NCBI RefSeq assembly: GCF_019399895.1 | Contig: NC_091872.1 | Location: forward strand, 5,650,395 to 5,714,394 | From: Cardiocondyla obscurior | Lineage: Eukaryota; Arthropoda; Insecta; Hymenoptera; Formicidae | Length of the DNA stretch: 64,000 nucleotides | Reading direction: 5' to 3' | Shown here: one piece after another, positions 49,673 to 62,894 of the stretch | Layout: every line of letters begins with the position of its first letter | How positions within the stretch are numbered: position 1 is the stretch's first letter | Notes under the pieces: model-generated | Seen by the model: the letters and a program-made list of their open reading frames with translations, nothing else | What the model was told of the DNA's origin: nothing | The model's database searches: none | Program-made: the position numbers and the translations under genes

Positions 49673-52600
49673 GTCTCCGTGCAAAATATTGCCCTGAGGG
49701 AGGCTGTAGGCGATTGTGTTGCGAAATGAAACCTTGTATACACCGCCAGGAAACTGCGAACGAGTACTAGGTGTTTCGAAAACAGCGCCGATTACGGCGA
49801 CAGATAAAGGATAAAACGGGAGGGAAAAAGTACGTAACAGCAAGCTGTTTTGGCGAGTTTAACTTAAACTAGATGACTCTTTCCGATCGAAACACCTTCT
49901 CTTCTTCGTTTGAGAAATCTTAACGATACACTTTCGACGGTAAAATTATTTTGAAAAGGCCACCGAGTAAGAAATTTAATTCATCGATTCCTAGTGATCC
50001 GAAATGAAATAATAATCGTAAAAAGAAAAAAAAATGAAGAAGAATGTTAGTCCAATTTTGTGAGCACTCAGTATACAACTGTGTATTCTCACACGCGCTC
50101 GGAAAGTAATGTGTGCGCGGAGAGTCGCGGTAATGTGAATCCGCTTGAAATCCGCAGAAAAGGAGAAAAGAGAACGAGCGGCGGTAATGAATGAATGGCT
50201 AAAAAGGTTAATTTACAGTCCGGGATTGAATGCATTAACGTTGCCGTGGGTAAGTACTTATATGGCGAGTTGTGGGAGGAACTAAATGAAAATTGGGGCC
50301 GCATGCTTTATGCACTACTTACCGGAGTTACGTTTTCGTAAATACGCACATGAGCATGTGCCGGTATGTACGTGTGTGTGTAAATGCGGCGTGACCGGGC
50401 GAGAATACCGGCGGGTTTAAGGCCGAGCGAACGAAAATTCTGCGCGATCCCGAAATTCCACCGGGGAGAGTATCGAGGTGGAGAGCAGCCAAGTATAAGA
50501 CGCCGAAGTATTTGGAAAATCGCGCAAAACGCGTTGTTTCCTTTAACGCGTACGAGGTCGCTTTCGAAAATGCAGGCTTTCCGGCCTGGAGTTTCCAAGG
50601 GAAATTCTTCGACGACTTTGACGAATTAAACAATTCCAAGTCCACGCGCCTAATTACAACCTCGATACTCTTCCGGCGAGTAACTAAAATATCTTAAATC
50701 TTTCTTATACAATTAGAACATTTTTTATTAAAAGAAAAAAGAAAAAAAAGCTCACAAAGTTTGAGTTTATCGTGTTTCGCGACTCCGACTCCGCGCCTCA
50801 TGAAAATTAATACGAGATCGCTATTTTAAGATTCGCAAAAATTGCCTTACCTCGCTCGCGAGATAAATAGCCCCGCGTGAGTGTTCTTTATAAAAAGATA
50901 CGGCTGTAAACTCGTTTCGCGAAGGCTGCGCGGCGGCTCGCGTGCTCGTGACGCCGCTCCGATGCGGAGAACATCCCGTAGATCTTAATAAGCATCGCGT
51001 TTATTTTCATCGTCGACCGCGCGTATTACGGCTGATCACAGGCGCCTCGGGTTTTAAGACTCGAGAAAAGGGTGCCGCCGCCGCGAAAATAATGCGGACG
51101 GAAGTGCCAACGCACGCGGCAGCCGGGAATGCGTTTTAACTCGAAACGTATTACCTTTACGTGTCCCCGCTACTTGACGCGTTTTGTATGCATAATACAG
51201 AGACAAGTTCTGCATGATAAGACCCCGGGCACACGAGTTTGTTTCGCGTCCCATTTTCATTGGTTACAGCCCAGCTTCCCTATTCACAGTAATCTTATCG
51301 AAACTTCTGCAGATGTGAATGCTCTGAAAATGTAGATCGCAAAATGCAGCTGCATTTTATCAAATACTTTCGACGATTCAAATAATAACGTTAGACGTAA
51401 AATCATATTAATAAAAAAAAAAAATTATATATATATATACATTTAATTTCCTGATTTGGTGAATTATTTACAAAGCCAAACATTTAATGTCTATATTATA
51501 TATGCGTGCATGAAAGAAAACCGTTCAGATTGATATTCCTTTGTGTGCGTGTCTGATTCTTTGATACGCATCACTGATTACGTTCGCTACGATTATCGCG
51601 GATACGAAAGTGCATCGTTCCGGCCGCGCTGTAGCGACGGTGCTATTGTGGATGCGCCGCGCCATTTCCCGAATTAATGTATTTCCACAGTGGAAACTTT
51701 AGGAGTCGTGTTCTACAGTGTGACAGAGCACCCGACTAAACGCTCTTTACGATCTAACGTTCCGACATTGATCATAATAGCGTCTCGCAATGGAAGTAAC
51801 GATTTGCAATTTCGCCACACGCTTTTACGAATGTGTCGATTCGTTACTGCGACGTTTGCTCTCCTTCTACGACGGTACACGATAAAATCGGCCATCGCCG
51901 TGTGAATTACCGATCGTTCCGTAAGGTTTACGACACCCTGACGAACAATCGACCGAAATACTTAAATGAAGCCTGTAAAATAACGATAAATGACGATCGG
52001 GGCCGCGAAGGAAATACCATTACAACGTAATTTTCGCGTCGCGCTTTTATTTCGAGTGTAATCTACATCGTCGAAAAATCGCCCTAAATTTTCCAACAGC
52101 GCTAAATGCATGATTACATTGCAAAAAATTCAACGGTAATTATTTTATTGTGCGAATAGAAAAAAAAAATCACGATAGTTTTATAAGTTAATAAATGAAT
52201 AAAATTAAACTATCTTTTTTTCGACGTCGTTGAAATAATGTTTTTTAATAAGCTGTCCGAATTAAATATCGGTCGAGTACATAATTTTTCTTCGTTCACG
52301 GAAACGAAGTTTCCTTCAGTTTGAAATAAGATCGGCAAAATGCGGTCACTGAATTTCCAAAGGTCAACGTGCATCGGCGTACCTCGGTGAAATTTATTTC
52401 GTTTCGAGATGCACGAGCGTTCTTAAAAACCGATGCCGTCGCGTTGGACGGCGCATTAAAGCCATTACCATGGCTGAGAATGAACGAGCGGAAGTGCAGT
52501 AATGGCAGACGTTTATTGATATTCGGCTACCGCTATCTACGGTGAAAGGGAGCCAGACGGGCAAATGCTTCAAAACGACGGCACTCACTGGATCAGCGTG

Positions 52601-53025
52601 AATCAGATCGGAAAATCGATAATGCATAGCGTTTCTTAGATTAGCGATCTTTGCAATACCCTAACGGAGGAAAAAGTACACTCTTCATACATCCTGCGTT
52701 TAATAACGCGCCACTCTCATAAAAGCCGATAAATCTCAACACAGATATGCTCGCACCTTTTATTCATTCGTTAAAAACTAATTGCGGATAACGATTGCAA
52801 TAAAACAAATTTAAAAAAATTAAAATAAAAAAACCAAAAGCATAACTTAGGCGAATTTGTTTTGCACAAAGCCGTGAATACTTCAGTTTCTTCAATATTC
52901 AATACTTCATTTATTAACGTTTTCGATTATATTTTTAGTTCCGTAATATTATAGATTTAATAACGTACATTTTTCGACATTTTATTTTGAGAGAAGAAAC
53001 GTTCCCCGTCTTATTCGACTTCCAG
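49673..53025. other. Noncoding stretch, no gene seen
   Basis: CpG-containing at 50090-50650 and 50850-51150, AT-rich at 51360-51500 and 52090-52300. Three overlapping frames at 50308-50645 share the same bases on both strands, with no domain. TA-rich microsatellite-like sequence lies at 51426-51440. Confidence 0.5.
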
Positions 53026-53091
53026 CCTTCCCCGGTCAACGCATCGCGATGTGGCGCATGTAACAATGTCTATGCGCTAGTTTGGAATGCA
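53026..53091 (+). repeat. Inverted-pair repeat, copy C
   Basis: A 66-bp sequence starting CCTTCCCCGGTCAACGCA and ending TTTGGAATGCA. It matches the reverse complement of 58376-58447 at 62 of 66 aligned positions, plus one 6-bp gap (missing here). The match stops abruptly at both ends. The missing 6 bp remove most of one arm of the hairpin seen in copy D. Confidence 0.85.
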
Positions 53092-55660
53092 TGCGATTCT
53101 GCGAGCGCGTTACATCGACAGTTCAAAATTAATTGATGCCGACTTGATGACTCGTCGGGCCCTTTCTGCATTATGCGCCCCGCGTCCATGACGCAATTTG
53201 CTAATAATACCGATAACTAGCGTTAACGTATCAGTAAATCGGAGCGCGACGCGTGAAGATACTTGAATTGGTAAAATTTCTGATTAATAATATGAAATGT
53301 ATTATATTTAATCTATGCAGTCGTGTTATGCAATTAATGAGCTAATAAAAAAAATATATATAAGAAATAAATTAAGGCACAGCTCTTTGTACAGTTTTCA
53401 TATATAAATGTGTAGCTCTCTTTTTATTTTAAAGTATAGCACGCGTGTTTTTAAAATATAAAATATTTATATTGACGAGTGTAATTATATCTCGTAAAGG
53501 GAGGGATAGAAGGTATTCCCAATGGAAGCGATGAATCCGCAGCGATGATGTAAAGGGTCTGGGATGGCAAACGGAATTGACTGAGTTACAGGAAATTTGT
53601 GGGTTTTCCCTGCGCGAATGTAGTCTCGTAAAATCGACAGTCATGTTGAAGTTTAGATTTATCCCACGGGGCATTGCGGATCGCGATCGTACGTGTGTCT
53701 AAACTAATTTGTGTTAAATCAACGCTTGATTTATCCGCAGTAACTCCAGCTGAATGGAACAATCAACTTCTTTCTCCGATTACGTGTTTCGTAACAATTG
53801 CGCGTCTGTGAATCGATTTTTCGGAAAAATGTCGATGCCAGCGCGGCAGTAAATAAGATATGAGAAAGCTAAGATGCGTTCCAAGTTTCTCTTTTTTTTT
53901 TTTTTTTCCAACTCTTTTATCTTCCCCACGCTTCGTACCAAAAGACTCTCTTTGTACGATTAAAAAGAAAATATTCATTCTTATTAAAATAAAAAATTAA
54001 ATTAAATTAAATTAAATCAAAGCTAATATTAAAGTCGAACATTAATTAACAGAATGAAACACGTTCTTATTTAAATCAAAATTTCACGAACTTGTTGACT
54101 TATTTCTGATTTTAATTGGACAATGGCAAAGTGTAAGTTTTACTCGTCACCTTTTCATCTCCCAAAAGTGGTACGTATGCATCGCGTTTTAGTCGCATTT
54201 TCGCTAAGACTTCAATTTCACGCCACGATAAGTTTCGCAGCAATTTCGCTAGTCTGATCCGCGCGCGTCTCACCCTGTCCAACTGCACCTTGTTACTGAT
54301 AAAGAATTTAATTTTCTCTCACTCTCATCCGAAGATGGAAAAGTAAAGAGTCCGTCGATTAGCAAACAAGCATTTATTAAGTATATTAAGTATATTAACC
54401 TCCGCCAAAAATATTTGTAAACAAGAACTAGAGTTTCGCAACGTATTTATTGATCTCTGCGCAAATATATAATACGAAATATTTAACTTCGCCCGTTGCA
54501 GAATCCACCGATATTTACTCTTCCTTGTTGTTTTCATTTTCAAGCAATTTATTCGTGTTTTTCACTTGGGGAAACTTCCACAGCTTTTCGATCATACCGG
54601 TGAAGATTCTCGTTGTTATTCAATTCTTTTACAATTCTACGTTCGCCTGGCGGAGCTTCCCGCGATCGCGTGCCGTCGGTTTTCGCAAAAGTAAAAATAC
54701 ACCTGCCCATATATTCTCCGCGAATTTTTTCGCTCCTTTGCAGCACCGATAACGTTAAAGTGCGAACATTCGCGACGAAGGAGAGGACCTTCAACGGATC
54801 GAATCTCTTTTTGCCAACGGCGCTGGTCGCAAATAAAATTTGCATAAGACTGTTAATAGTCCGGAAGGATGGTAATGCGTCCGCAGGGTTTCGGGACGAA
54901 GGGGAACAGAATTACATACCGACGTGCAACAGCACGGGGGCGGCGGCTTGATGCGCTATGCCAACGCTTTTTCCATAAAAGGCGCTTTAACGTTTTGCGG
55001 AGCGAGGTCTGCGTTCAATGGAGTCACAAAGTAAGAATTGCCGTGAAAAGAGCGCCGAAAAGTCCGCGGTATTATATCTGCACGCTCGTATTACCGCCGG
55101 AATTTGAGTCAGTTTGCCAAAGTTATCTAAAAAATATTCGCCAAACAACACAATATCTTTTTCTTTTTTTTTTTTTACAAACGACTAAGTTTTTTTCTAT
55201 TTTTTTGGATTTAACGTGATTTCTCCTTCGCGAAACCCTGATAGAAAATGTATCGCGGAGAGAGAAAAAAAATGTATGTAGTATTTTTTTACACGTCGTT
55301 GTATTAAAACTATATTAAAACGTCATGCCGCGCGTTTTGTGGCAGTATTTTATGGCGGCGGCAGCGCTCTTGCGCGCGTTTTTGGTTACCAATTGTACAA
55401 CATCACTCGCGATATTCGTTACAGCATTTCCACGGTAAAGACTGTCGTCCGCACATTTTTCACAAACGCAATGTAACAGGTTCTTTGATTACACGGACTG
55501 TGTGTCGACTGTGCGCGAAAGAAAGGCGAATAAAATCGCCTTGTTTTTCGTAGCTCGCGGGTGAGTATATTAGCTGCAATTATATCTTTAATAGTTACAC
55601 GCCAAAGTGAAGCGCTACGAGTCCCCGTATGTAAAACATTATTGGGCAAGCGCGGTGTAA
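53092..55660. other. Noncoding stretch, no gene seen
   Basis: Bases 53092-53230 look enhancer-like (AAATTAATTGATGCC, ACGCAATTTGCTAATAATACC). AT-rich after 53270. A T16 run lies at 53892-53907 and (ATTAA)4 at 53996-54015. Frames of 98-116 codons at 54450-55219 overlap on both strands with no domain, and none resembles a transposase. Confidence 0.5.
53996..54015. repeat. (ATTAA)4 microsatellite
   Basis: Four perfect pentamers in AT-rich sequence. Confidence 0.9.
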
Positions 55661-55695
55661 AGTTACGTGGTGATTACGCAGTAAATCACGTAACT
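55661..55695. repeat. Imperfect palindrome
   Basis: AGTTACGTG at 55661-55669 pairs with CACGTAACT at 55687-55695. Alternatively AGTTAC plus GTGATT pair with AATCAC plus GTAACT around a short loop with a 3-nt bulge. Confidence 0.8.
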
Positions 55696-57487
55696 AAAAT
55701 CCTCGGCAACTTCTGCAGCAGCGCGCGCGTGGCATAGTCGTCACTCGCGTTTCGCAAATCCAGCTCCGCATATTATGCAACAGTTCGCGAGCGTGGATAA
55801 CGTTAATCTATATAACTTTTTAGCTTGACCTCGTTTGGCAAATGGTAAATAGTTCGTTAAATGGGATAATAATTTGGCCGGCTCGTTTATGCGTAATGCT
55901 TAAGTTCATACGTAATTTAGCAAGCTGCCGCGGGCATTACAATTATTAAAGCTCTTAATAGAGACTTTCGATAAATATATAACGCCCTAGTCTGACATCA
56001 AACTATCGCGGGATTGAAGTTTTCTCTACAATTTTCTCTCTGGCCTTTCTATTAATTGTCGGATATCCATTGTCTGTGTAACAGAAGATAAAATCTTTCT
56101 TAAAAGGGAAAGAAAAACGTCCGAGGGGATGGATAAAGAGTGCCGGACAAAATCCTCGCAGTAAATGATGGCAGGGTGTCTTCATTATCTGTCAGCAAAC
56201 TACTCTGACGGTTCTATTCATCGGTTTGTTCTTACATATATATATATATTTTTTCTTCTTCTTCTTTTTTTAAGTCTCGAACGATGAAATTGACAAATAA
56301 AGTAGTCTTGTGTGTAATAAAACAGTCTGATAAAAGTTAACTCGTTGGAAAAGACGAAAGAACAGTCGTGTTTTATATTGAAGACTATGTAACGAATAAA
56401 GTCACGAGAATTTTTCAATTAATAAATACATTTATTATACATTTTACTTTTTCAAGTCGTACGGGTGTATGATAATCGCGAAGGCTACCTACGATCATTA
56501 TTTTGCCTTTAGTTCCACACACGAGGCTAGTTCGAGCGCAGCAGAACTTTGTCAAAATGTCTACGGGGAAAGAGGCGCGCATTTGTCTAAGACGATCGCC
56601 TCCAGACTAAAAAACTTTACCTTCCCGGGCAAGCTAAGTCGCTTCACGACTCGGAGGAATGGCGTTGCGGCGTTTTAAATGCAGAGAATTATGCAGTCGG
56701 ATGCTTTCTTGGGAAAGCAGGTCCGTCGGTTTAATTTCATTCGCTGAGAAAAATACCACTTCCGCCGGAACGACTCTGCTGTGGGTCTTTGCGCTTCGAA
56801 CGGGAATCAAAAAAAAAAATTTCCGCATTTGTCGAATTTTTTTACATACTAAGTCACTGGAAACAAGAGTCGCCGATAACTCGGTTCCCTTTTTATTTTT
56901 CTAACGCTACCGTATAGAAATAATAAAGAATGCTCCGAGAAATTGGCCACTTATCGCTGACTGTTGATTTTATTACCTGCTTATTTTTTACTAATTTTTA
57001 TCTTTGATCGCGCGGCATAACCGTCGAAATATCCCTCTTTAATTTAGTAATTTGTCTTAACATTATTTTTCACGTTACCTCGACAAACAAGTTCGGTTTA
57101 ATAAAATTCGCGCATCTAAAAGAGACGCGAGGAAGCTGTTTTGAACTCGAGCGGTTCTTCGCTATTTTTTATTTGTACGGAATGTTTATTGGTCTAGAAT
57201 TACCGTGCTTTTCCTTCTCCGGGGTTGTCTTCCCGGTTGTATCTTAAATCTTTTATTAATGCTCGCTTCCACGTTATGTAGTATTCCGTGCCGTCCTGCG
57301 AAATTATTTCTCGCATCCTTAGCTTCAAAGAAGCCGGAGAAAATACGGGACGCCTAATTCCTGCCCTTGCCCCGTCCTACGCTGTTCCTTAGCCATCCGT
57401 CTGCTTCGTGCTTGATAATGGCGTAGCTTAAACTCGACTTTGTGGATAATAGTTATAAGTTTAATTAAAACGTCTTTCCGCGCGCCC
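55696..57487. other. Noncoding stretch, no gene seen
   Basis: Mixed composition with a TA run near 56237-56250 followed by T and CTT-rich sequence. Frames at 56469-56904 overlap on both strands and have no recognisable domain. Confidence 0.5.
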
Positions 57488-57517
57488 AACATCCGCCCCG
57501 GCGTCGGGGCGGATGTT
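57488..57517. repeat. Perfect GC-rich hairpin, 13-bp arms
   Basis: AACATCCGCCCCG at 57488-57500 is the exact complement of CGGGGCGGATGTT at 57505-57517, with a GCGT loop. A short T-rich stretch does not follow directly, so it is not a simple bacterial-type terminator, and the context is not bacterial. Confidence 0.9.
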
Positions 57518-58375
57518 TCGATGCCGCGCACGATGCCTGTCTCAAAGAAGCGCAATCATAACGAAAAAAAAGAAAAAAAAAAAGGGAGAGATCGCGGCGA
57601 CCAACGATGTAAAAAATTCGTTGAAAAATTTAATTTCCTTCAAAAAGCGACCTTCGAGCTCCCGCGGCCGCGACACCACACTACCAGACATACTAAACTA
57701 CCTCGCGTTGCGAACTTTTCGTTTCCGAGATAACGCATTCCGCTACTTATTAGCGAGTATTGGACTCGCGGTAGTTGTCATAGGTTTTTTTTAATTTTTC
57801 AAAGTAAATTTGTAATTCTTTCTCAACGGGCGGTTTAAAAAGACGAGAGATTTCGTTTCGCTTTTTTAACAAAACTCCTCTAAATTGCAATATAAAAATT
57901 TTCTTTTTTTTTTTATTTATTTATTTGCTTTTGATTTTTAGTAACTCCACACGCGACGCGATACCGAAAGAAGATTGTATCGCTGCGTGTTTTCATATTC
58001 GCCGTTATTACACACGTTGTATATCGCATTCCTAATGCTTCTACCGCGTACCGGCTGGAGACTTTCCTGATTGCGTTATTTTTCATGGTAGATATCCCGT
58101 GCGTCGCAATTCCGGAGGATAATGAGAACAATTCGAAAGCATCACGTAACATCTAAAGTTTCCAAGTACCGTCGTATTCCTGGAGGGACCGTAGTTCTGA
58201 CGGAAAGTCGCGCGGGTAGCAAGTGTAAGTGCGTAAAAGACCGCGTATCAACTTAAGAGCGCTGCACTCCCGGGGGATAACTGTAAAGTAAAACTTGCCA
58301 ATAAACTGATATTTATAGTTACACCGATAATAATCATGTCGAATGGACATTAAAATAGATGCATAGTACAGTAGT
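57518..58375. other. Noncoding stretch, no gene seen
   Basis: A-rich at 57563-57583 and T-rich at 57903-57928. The frames at 57913-58152 and 58153-58389 on minus have no recognised domain. Confidence 0.5.
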
Positions 58376-58447
58376 TGCATTCCAAACAATGTCTAGCGCG
58401 CAGACATTGTTACATGCGCCATATCGCGTTGCGTTGACCGGGGAAGG
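58376..58447 (-). repeat. Inverted-pair repeat, copy D, with hairpin
   Basis: A 72-bp sequence that is the reverse complement of copy C at 53026-53091 with four substitutions and six extra bases. It contains a perfect hairpin with 10-bp arms, AACAATGTCT (58385-58394) and AGACATTGTT (58402-58411), around a 7-nt AGCGCGC loop. GCAT/ATGC can pair just outside. The arms carry AACAAT/ATTGTT half-sites of the SOX type in inverted orientation. Confidence 0.85.
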
Positions 58448-58800
58448 CAACTTCAATCAGCCCGAGATTCGTGGCATTACAGTCAACTGATCAATCATTA
58501 ATCAGCCCCGACAGACTGGCAGCCAATACGAATTGGCTTCATCCTGACACATATTGCTCCGCAATTCCGCATCAAGTATTGCAATTGGCCGTGTAACAGT
58601 TACATCGTAACATTAGCCCCGCGCGCTCGTAAACAGAATAAACAACAATGGGCTGATGCACGCGACCAATCAATAAGCGGGATTGTTACTCCCGCGCATT
58701 CAAAAGAACGAATTTCGCGAGCACCGTTAGGCGTTATTCATTATTTAAATAATAGCTACGGATGGACGGTAACGATCGCGCGTGCGAATTTATCTCAACC
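58448..58800. promoter_or_regulatory. Enhancer-like block
   Basis: Unique sequence with no simple repeats and many plausible factor sites: ATCAATCATTAATCAG, an inverted CCAAT pair (AGCCAAT at 58521-58527 and ATTGGCT at 58532-58538), AACAACAATGGG near 58641 and TTATTTAAATAATAG near 58740. The label is inference from motif density alone. Confidence 0.35.
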
Positions 58801-61800
58801 GTGAAACCATTGTCACTTCATTCGATTAAGTTATTAGCAAATTCATAATATGTACATGCATACATCTGATTCATGCACGGAAAATGGAGTATGTGGAACG
58901 ATTCCCTTGAATTAATAGCATCCTTTTCTTGAAATTTGTTACAGTTAAAGTGTTAAAAATGAGACTATAAATTCAGCGGAGTATATGAAAACAATTTTAT
59001 CGTAGATTTTTTTTTTACGACGTATTCTTTTTTCGCGACTTTTATTCCTCTATTTTGTTCATTATTTCATTTCTTTTTAATTTCTTTTAATACGTATGAA
59101 ATAATGGTATAGTTACATTTTGCGAAAATATGGTTCTACATAAATTTCAGTACAAAAGAAATTAACATATTTTCACGTGTAATATACATTTCTTGCGTAA
59201 CGTATACTCGCAACTGGAATTTTGCGTGAAAATTCAGGCGAGCGTTCTTTTTCATAATCTCGATTCATCTCTCGGTGATGGGGGCAAAAGATTAATCTCC
59301 GCGCGCCCAACAGCATACACGCGAATAAATTTAAATCACGGTTAAGGCCAAAGTCATTGGTGGAAAAGTAACCGCAATCTTTTCGTTCCCGCGGCGCGAA
59401 TAAAGTACAGTGATTAAAGGAAGTCGTAAAGTAGTTGCACGAAGCGCAGGCTGCAGTTCGAGGGATTCTTTTTATTCTCACGCGACGGACTTTTGTCCAA
59501 GGAATCGAATCTGCAACACGCAAACTTTCTCCGAAAAAAAAAAGAAAGAAAAAAATTTCCGTCGATTCGTTGGATTTGGACCGACAGATTTATGTAAAAT
59601 AATTACAATCGTAGGAACGAAAGAAAAAACAGTAACGTTCAATTGGACGAGACTTCAAAACGACCGATGAATACGATACCTCGTTAACTTCCGATCTTCG
59701 TCCGTAATTTCGAACAATTTCTCGCGCTCTCTCTGAAATTCGATGCTTCGTCGCTTCAATAAAACATCTTCGTGGCATTTCCGCGCGTCGCAGGCGCTGC
59801 ATAATCGAAAATGGAGCCGCGTAATCGATCTCCGCCTCCGCTACCTAGTCCCCGGCACGCTTTATCCCCATGATACTACTTATACTCCCCGTCGTCGTTG
59901 CAGTGATCGAACTTTTCCTCCGATATCACGTTGCGTTGAAACAAAAGTTCAATGAAAGGGGCCGATATGGAAAATCAATGCCTATCGATGAGAGGCGCGC
60001 GTATTCCGCCATAATGGAGCGACAGAAGTTCCGAGAGGTGAGAAGAAATTGCAAAGAGACTCGTATCCGTTGGGGCATGATCATAAAACGACATAATTTC
60101 CAAAACCCGTAATAATTTCACCATTTTATCGTTAAAAAAATAAAAACCTTACACCGCGCTTTGTAATTTTCTTCGGAGAAAACTTCAGGGGCACGTTTCT
60201 ACCTCGCTACGTGAAAGCCCTTCATTTTTACATAAAAGCTTCCGAAATAAAGTCCTTCCCGACACGAAACGCGCCTTCGGAACTAATAATTCCGCCGAGA
60301 TCGCGTTTACCCGCGGAGAGAACCGTCCGATCGCCGACGCAGATATCTATTGGGAGATCAACAGGTCTAAATGGCTCTCGCAATAGCGCCAACGAGTTTG
60401 CTTTCCCCGTCGGTCTTTCGTAATTAGCGACATTACTCGACGGAGCTCGGTCGATCTCTAAACAACGCCGACTGACGAAAAAGCGAGGCGATAGATGCGA
60501 AGAAGGGAAGAGAATTTTTCTTTCTTTTTTTCCTCGAGGCACAGTTTATCCCGCGACGGAAAGTTTTTTCGGATACAGTGGAAATCCCCGCGCGCTCGTT
60601 TTGCCGCGGCAAGGGAGAATATCGGAGAGTTTACATCCTGCGGTGAAGTATAAACTCTCACGCGGAGGTTCTTAATTCGCGTCGGCTTCTCCCGGCGATG
60701 ACGAGAAAATGTCAAGGAAGAAAATTCATTTGCAAGCACCGACGCGATCGAGCGAAGTGTGCTTTAATTCTAATTTTCCCCTCGGCAGACAATTGCTCTT
60801 TATCAAAGCGATATTGGAGCGTGCTATAACGAAAGCTCGGCGCTTTATCGCAGAGGGATCGCGAAACCCAATCTTGGAGGAGGCCTCCAATTAACAATTA
60901 CGGCCAGGAAAATGACTGAAAGGACTTTTAAAACTTACACTAGATAAAAGTGACCGTAAATTCGCTACCGCTTTTATTAGGCGGGCGATATTACGTGAAA
61001 GGGGTGTTCTCGGGAAGTCGAATAACCAATATCTAAAGCGCGATGCGTCGTCTCTGTTATGGAAATTGGCCGCGCCCGATATCATATATTTTCACGGAAA
61101 ATCCTACGAAGTGCCAGCCACGGTAAACCGATCGTATCGGATGAAAATTGCAGGCGGTACATCACTCGCGACGTGACGCTAATGGACTCTAAATAATTTT
61201 AATGACGCAACCGTACAAGTTTTGTGAAAATAGATATGAATTTTAGAAATCTACCGCGTAATTTTTTTTTGTTTTTTTTATTTTTTCTTTTTTTCATTAT
61301 ATTATATCTCCCGGAAATTACGGGATTTTAAATCCCGGCGCTTTCAAATCGCATCTGTCATAACGCCAGATAATTACGCCTTAAAACAGATTGCGTGCTC
61401 TCGACCCTTCGGAACGACCGACGGAACGGCTATTATTGGCGGCGGAAGCCGCCGCTGCAACTGCAACAGCTTCCGCGATCGCGGAAACGGAAACGGAGGC
61501 GGGCGGTACAGCGGGACGTCGCCGATAAACAATCCGCGCGACAATTTATAATTTGCGACGTCATAGTTTTACTGCGCTGTTATGTTGGAGCCATTGTTTC
61601 GCGAAGACGATATTAAAAGGAACATTTACGGCGACTACGGTCGAGTCTCCGCGTCTCGTCTAAGTCTACAACCCCTCGCAATGACCAAGTAAACCTGTCG
61701 CGAAAGAACGAAATTGAACGATCACGCATAAACGTCCGTTTGACGTCGCGTCGTAAACTTCTATTAAAAAAAATTTATTTTTTCCTTCTTTTTACCGATT

Positions 61801-62894
61801 ACCTACATTTGCAGCGCGAGGGCACGCGTGAAACCGCGCGGAATAAATCGTTATAAATATCATAATAATTTGAAGCGAGCCGCGGCTCAATAATTAATAT
61901 TAAACGGTATCTTTTCCGAAACAATGCGAGGCCGAGCTTCTCGACAGGTCGACACGCTAGTATCAATCTCTTATCTGGCTGTAACGTCAATACCTCGAAA
62001 GTGGAGCAAGTAATATTATTCCGTGATTCAATACGTCGTGAAAGCCACCGGGTCCAAGGAATACTATTGATTGGCCTGATTTTCCAATATCAATATTAGT
62101 CGGCGTTACCGCGTGTGTACGTAAGAACTCGCGCGTGTAAAAGCGCGCAACAGCGAGAACCGGAAACGCACGGCTCTGGAACGTAATCCTAATCGGTCAC
62201 GACGAGTTGCGCTACGCTTAGCTTAACCCAACCAAATCGCTCGAAAGTTAGTTTCTATGGGACACCAGTTGAATTACGCCACGCGCTGGAAAACCGATTG
62301 TACGTCTCGTCGAATTTAAAATTATACGAGCACAATGCGATTAGGAAAATACGCGCCGTCATTCCAATATGCTGGAAATTTCTTTGAAAGCAATTGCGAC
62401 ATGTCGAAAATAAAAGTGGTTTACCCTTCGCGATATTTTACAAAAAAAAAAGAAATCTAGGTCGCCATAATTTACGGAATAATTTTTCTTTTTTTCCTTT
62501 TTTTCAATAACAATTGATTATTTCGTAGTTTCTTTTTTATCTTTCTTTCTTCTCTTTGTATGTCGAATATTATACAAAATATATTCATAACTTTCCGCAG
62601 ATAAGTAAACGTATGAAAAATTTATCATTCCACGTATCGGACCGTATCACAGTCCCGTTTTCTACCGATTTCGATCGCGTTTGATGATTTACGGTCTGCA
62701 TATTCGGTAACATTCCTTTCGGTACAACCTGCGAGCCCTTCGAGTAAGGCGTAACAGCCATTTTCGGGCCCTCAAGCCCGCATATTCCGGGGAATAGTCA
62801 CGAGTATTGCGGCATAGACATACCTTGTATCGAGCATGCTCGCATTGGGAAAGCAGGGAAATACAGAGTGGTGATCCGTAAATGAAACTGCCTA
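58801..62894. other. Noncoding stretch, no gene seen
   Basis: AT-rich at 58830-59170. CpG-containing at 59200-60900, where many short frames overlap on both strands (for example 59173-59523 minus and 60228-60542 minus) without domains. A T-rich tract lies at 61262-61295. CpG-containing at 61320-61720, mixed thereafter. No tRNA or miRNA recognised. Confidence 0.5.

Noticed and set aside
54450..55219. Cluster of 98-116-codon frames on both strands
   Set aside because: They overlap each other in different frames and show no transposase or other domain.
53026..58447. Copies C and D as terminal repeats of a 5.4-kb autonomous transposon
   Set aside because: No transposase-like frame lies between them and no target duplication flanks them.
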